DNA from: Aequorivita sublithincola DSM 14238
GTDB lineage: Bacteria > Bacteroidota > Bacteroidia > Flavobacteriales > Flavobacteriaceae
Assembly (NCBI RefSeq): GCF_000265385.1
Contig: NC_018013.1
Location: 3,454,501 to 3,518,500, forward strand
DNA: 64,000 bases
Direction: 5' to 3'
Shown here: piece by piece, positions 63,144-64,000 of the stretch
Position numbering within the stretch: the stretch's first letter is position 1
Layout: every line of letters begins with the position of its first letter
Made by a program: the position numbers and the translations under genes
Notes under the pieces: model-generated
The model's input: only the letters and a program-made list of their open reading frames with translations
Database searches by the model: none
Told to the model about the DNA's origin: nothing

Positions 63144-64000
63144 GTGAAGATACACGAAAAATATATGTTGCGCTGCATCCAACTGGCCAAAAACGGACTG
63201 GGAACCACCTATCCAAATCCATTGGTGGGAAGCCTGATTGTTCACAACAACAGAATAATTGGCGAAGGTTGGCACTACAAAGCAGGACAACCACACGCTG
63301 AAGTGAATGCTGTTAACAGTGTTGAAAATAAAAAACTCTTAAAGGAAGCAACAATCTACGTGAGCCTAGAACCTTGTAGTCACTTTGGCAAAACGCCGCC
63401 TTGTGCAGATTTGATAATTGAAAGCGGAATAAAAAAAATAATTGTCGGAAGTTTAGATCCAAACCCAAAAGTTGCAGGCCGCGGCATTAAAAGATTTATG
63501 GAAGCTGGTTGCGACGTGGTTGTTGGTGTTTCGGAGAAAGAATGCGACGAATTAAACAAACGTTTTTTTACATTTCACACAAAAAAGAGACCCTACATTT
63601 TCCTAAAGTGGGCGCAGACAATTGATGGTTTTATCGCGCCAAAAAATGAAACGCGAAAGGAAACAAAGCCTGTTTGGATAACGAATGAATTTTCTCGGCA
63701 ACTTGTTCATAAAATGCGCGCCGAAGAACAATCTATTTTAGTGGGAACATACACTGTTTTGCAGGACAATCCATCGCTAACGGTTCGTGATTGGGCGGGA
63801 GAAAATCCTTTGCGAATTGTAATTGACAAAGAACTGAAGATTCCCCAGGATTTTTCAGTTTTTGATGAACGTTCGAAAACGGTTGTTTTTAATGAAAGAG
63901 AAACGAAAACTTCAGAGCAAATAGATTTTGAAAAGATTGGTTTTTCAGAAGAAATTCCACAACAAATATGTGAGGTTCTTTTCCAAAGAAATATTCAATC
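63144..64000 (+). CDS. ribD: Riboflavin biosynthesis deaminase/reductase RibD (5' part)
   Basis: Catalyses deamination and then reduction in riboflavin synthesis. The frame starts at GTG 63144 (KIHEKYMLRCIQLAKNGLG) and runs open to the window edge, 285 residues of a ~345-residue protein. The deaminase domain has the zinc site HAEVNAV (His, Glu), PCSHFGKTPPCADLI (two Cys) and TYPNPLVGSLIVH. The reductase domain begins about residue 145: YIFLKWAQTIDGFIAP, SRQLVHKMRAEEQSILVG, TVLQDNPSLTVRDW. Recalled flavobacterial RibD start in the same way, so the GTG is preferred. The C-terminus lies outside the window. Confidence 0.93.
   Translation, partial: MKIHEKYMLRCIQLAKNGLGTTYPNPLVGSLIVHNNRIIGEGWHYKAGQPHAEVNAVNSVENKKLLKEATIYVSLEPCSHFGKTPPCADLIIESGIKKIIVGSLDPNPKVAGRGIKRFMEAGCDVVVGVSEKECDELNKRFFTFHTKKRPYIFLKWAQTIDGFIAPKNETRKETKPVWITNEFSRQLVHKMRAEEQSILVGTYTVLQDNPSLTVRDWAGENPLRIVIDKELKIPQDFSVFDERSKTVVFNERETKTSEQIDFEKIGFSEEIPQQICEVLFQRNIQ

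Overview
The window is a 64 kb piece of a Flavobacteriaceae-type (Bacteroidota) chromosome, probably marine and perhaps close to Aequorivita; the genus is a guess. The evidence is AT-rich DNA, promoters of the TAnnTTTG type in place of Shine-Dalgarno starts, several type IX secretion (T9SS) cargo proteins, and family-restricted small proteins (HYC_CC_PP, Lacal_2735, DUF2452, TIGR03643, DUF4835, DUF6913). I found no rRNA, tRNA, CRISPR array, prophage or insertion sequence.

Region 1-16 kb is an accessory envelope-stress block. It holds the 5' part of a CusA-type metal efflux pump with its HYC_CC_PP partner, a lipid A phosphoethanolamine transferase (eptA), two PAP2 phosphatases (one broken by an in-frame TGA), two PepSY-like proteins, an OmpR-type response regulator and histidine kinase, a COG4705 membrane protein, and a tolC-mfp-rnd tripartite efflux operon whose tolC is frameshifted. 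Six promoters here share one exact layout: 7-bp boxes resembling CTTTAGA repeated every 11 bp, then 9 bp, then a TAnnTTTA/G -7 box. This looks like a compact, self-regulated regulon of the local two-component system and is the most interesting observation in the window.

Region 16-39 kb is mostly core metabolism and information processing: three small conserved proteins, acs, a thioredoxin-like T9SS protein, CsbD, smpB, a DUF5686 outer-membrane protein, pcm, a Gfo/Idh/MocA oxidoreductase, a 3-hydroxyacyl-CoA dehydrogenase, DUF1015, a PLP-binding protein, an exonuclease/GIY-YIG fusion, a potassium channel with a zinc-ribbon tail, miaA, an RprXY-like two-component system, coaE, a YbbR protein and a glycosyltransferase.

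Region 39-50 kb is an array of four T9SS type A cargo genes on the minus strand, with recent duplications between genes (about 1 kb) and within one gene (two tandem pairs of 531- and 552-bp units).

Region 50-64 kb is a housekeeping run: fabI, recN, DUF4835, coaBC, rpoZ, bamD, dapA, a VapBC-like pair with a nonsense-mutated toxin, DUF6913, ligA, a LOG-like gene, prmC, a GNAT gene and the 5' part of ribD. Intergenic spaces from about 21 kb onward carry many short palindromes and locus-specific short-period repeats; one palindrome lies inside the coaBC reading frame.
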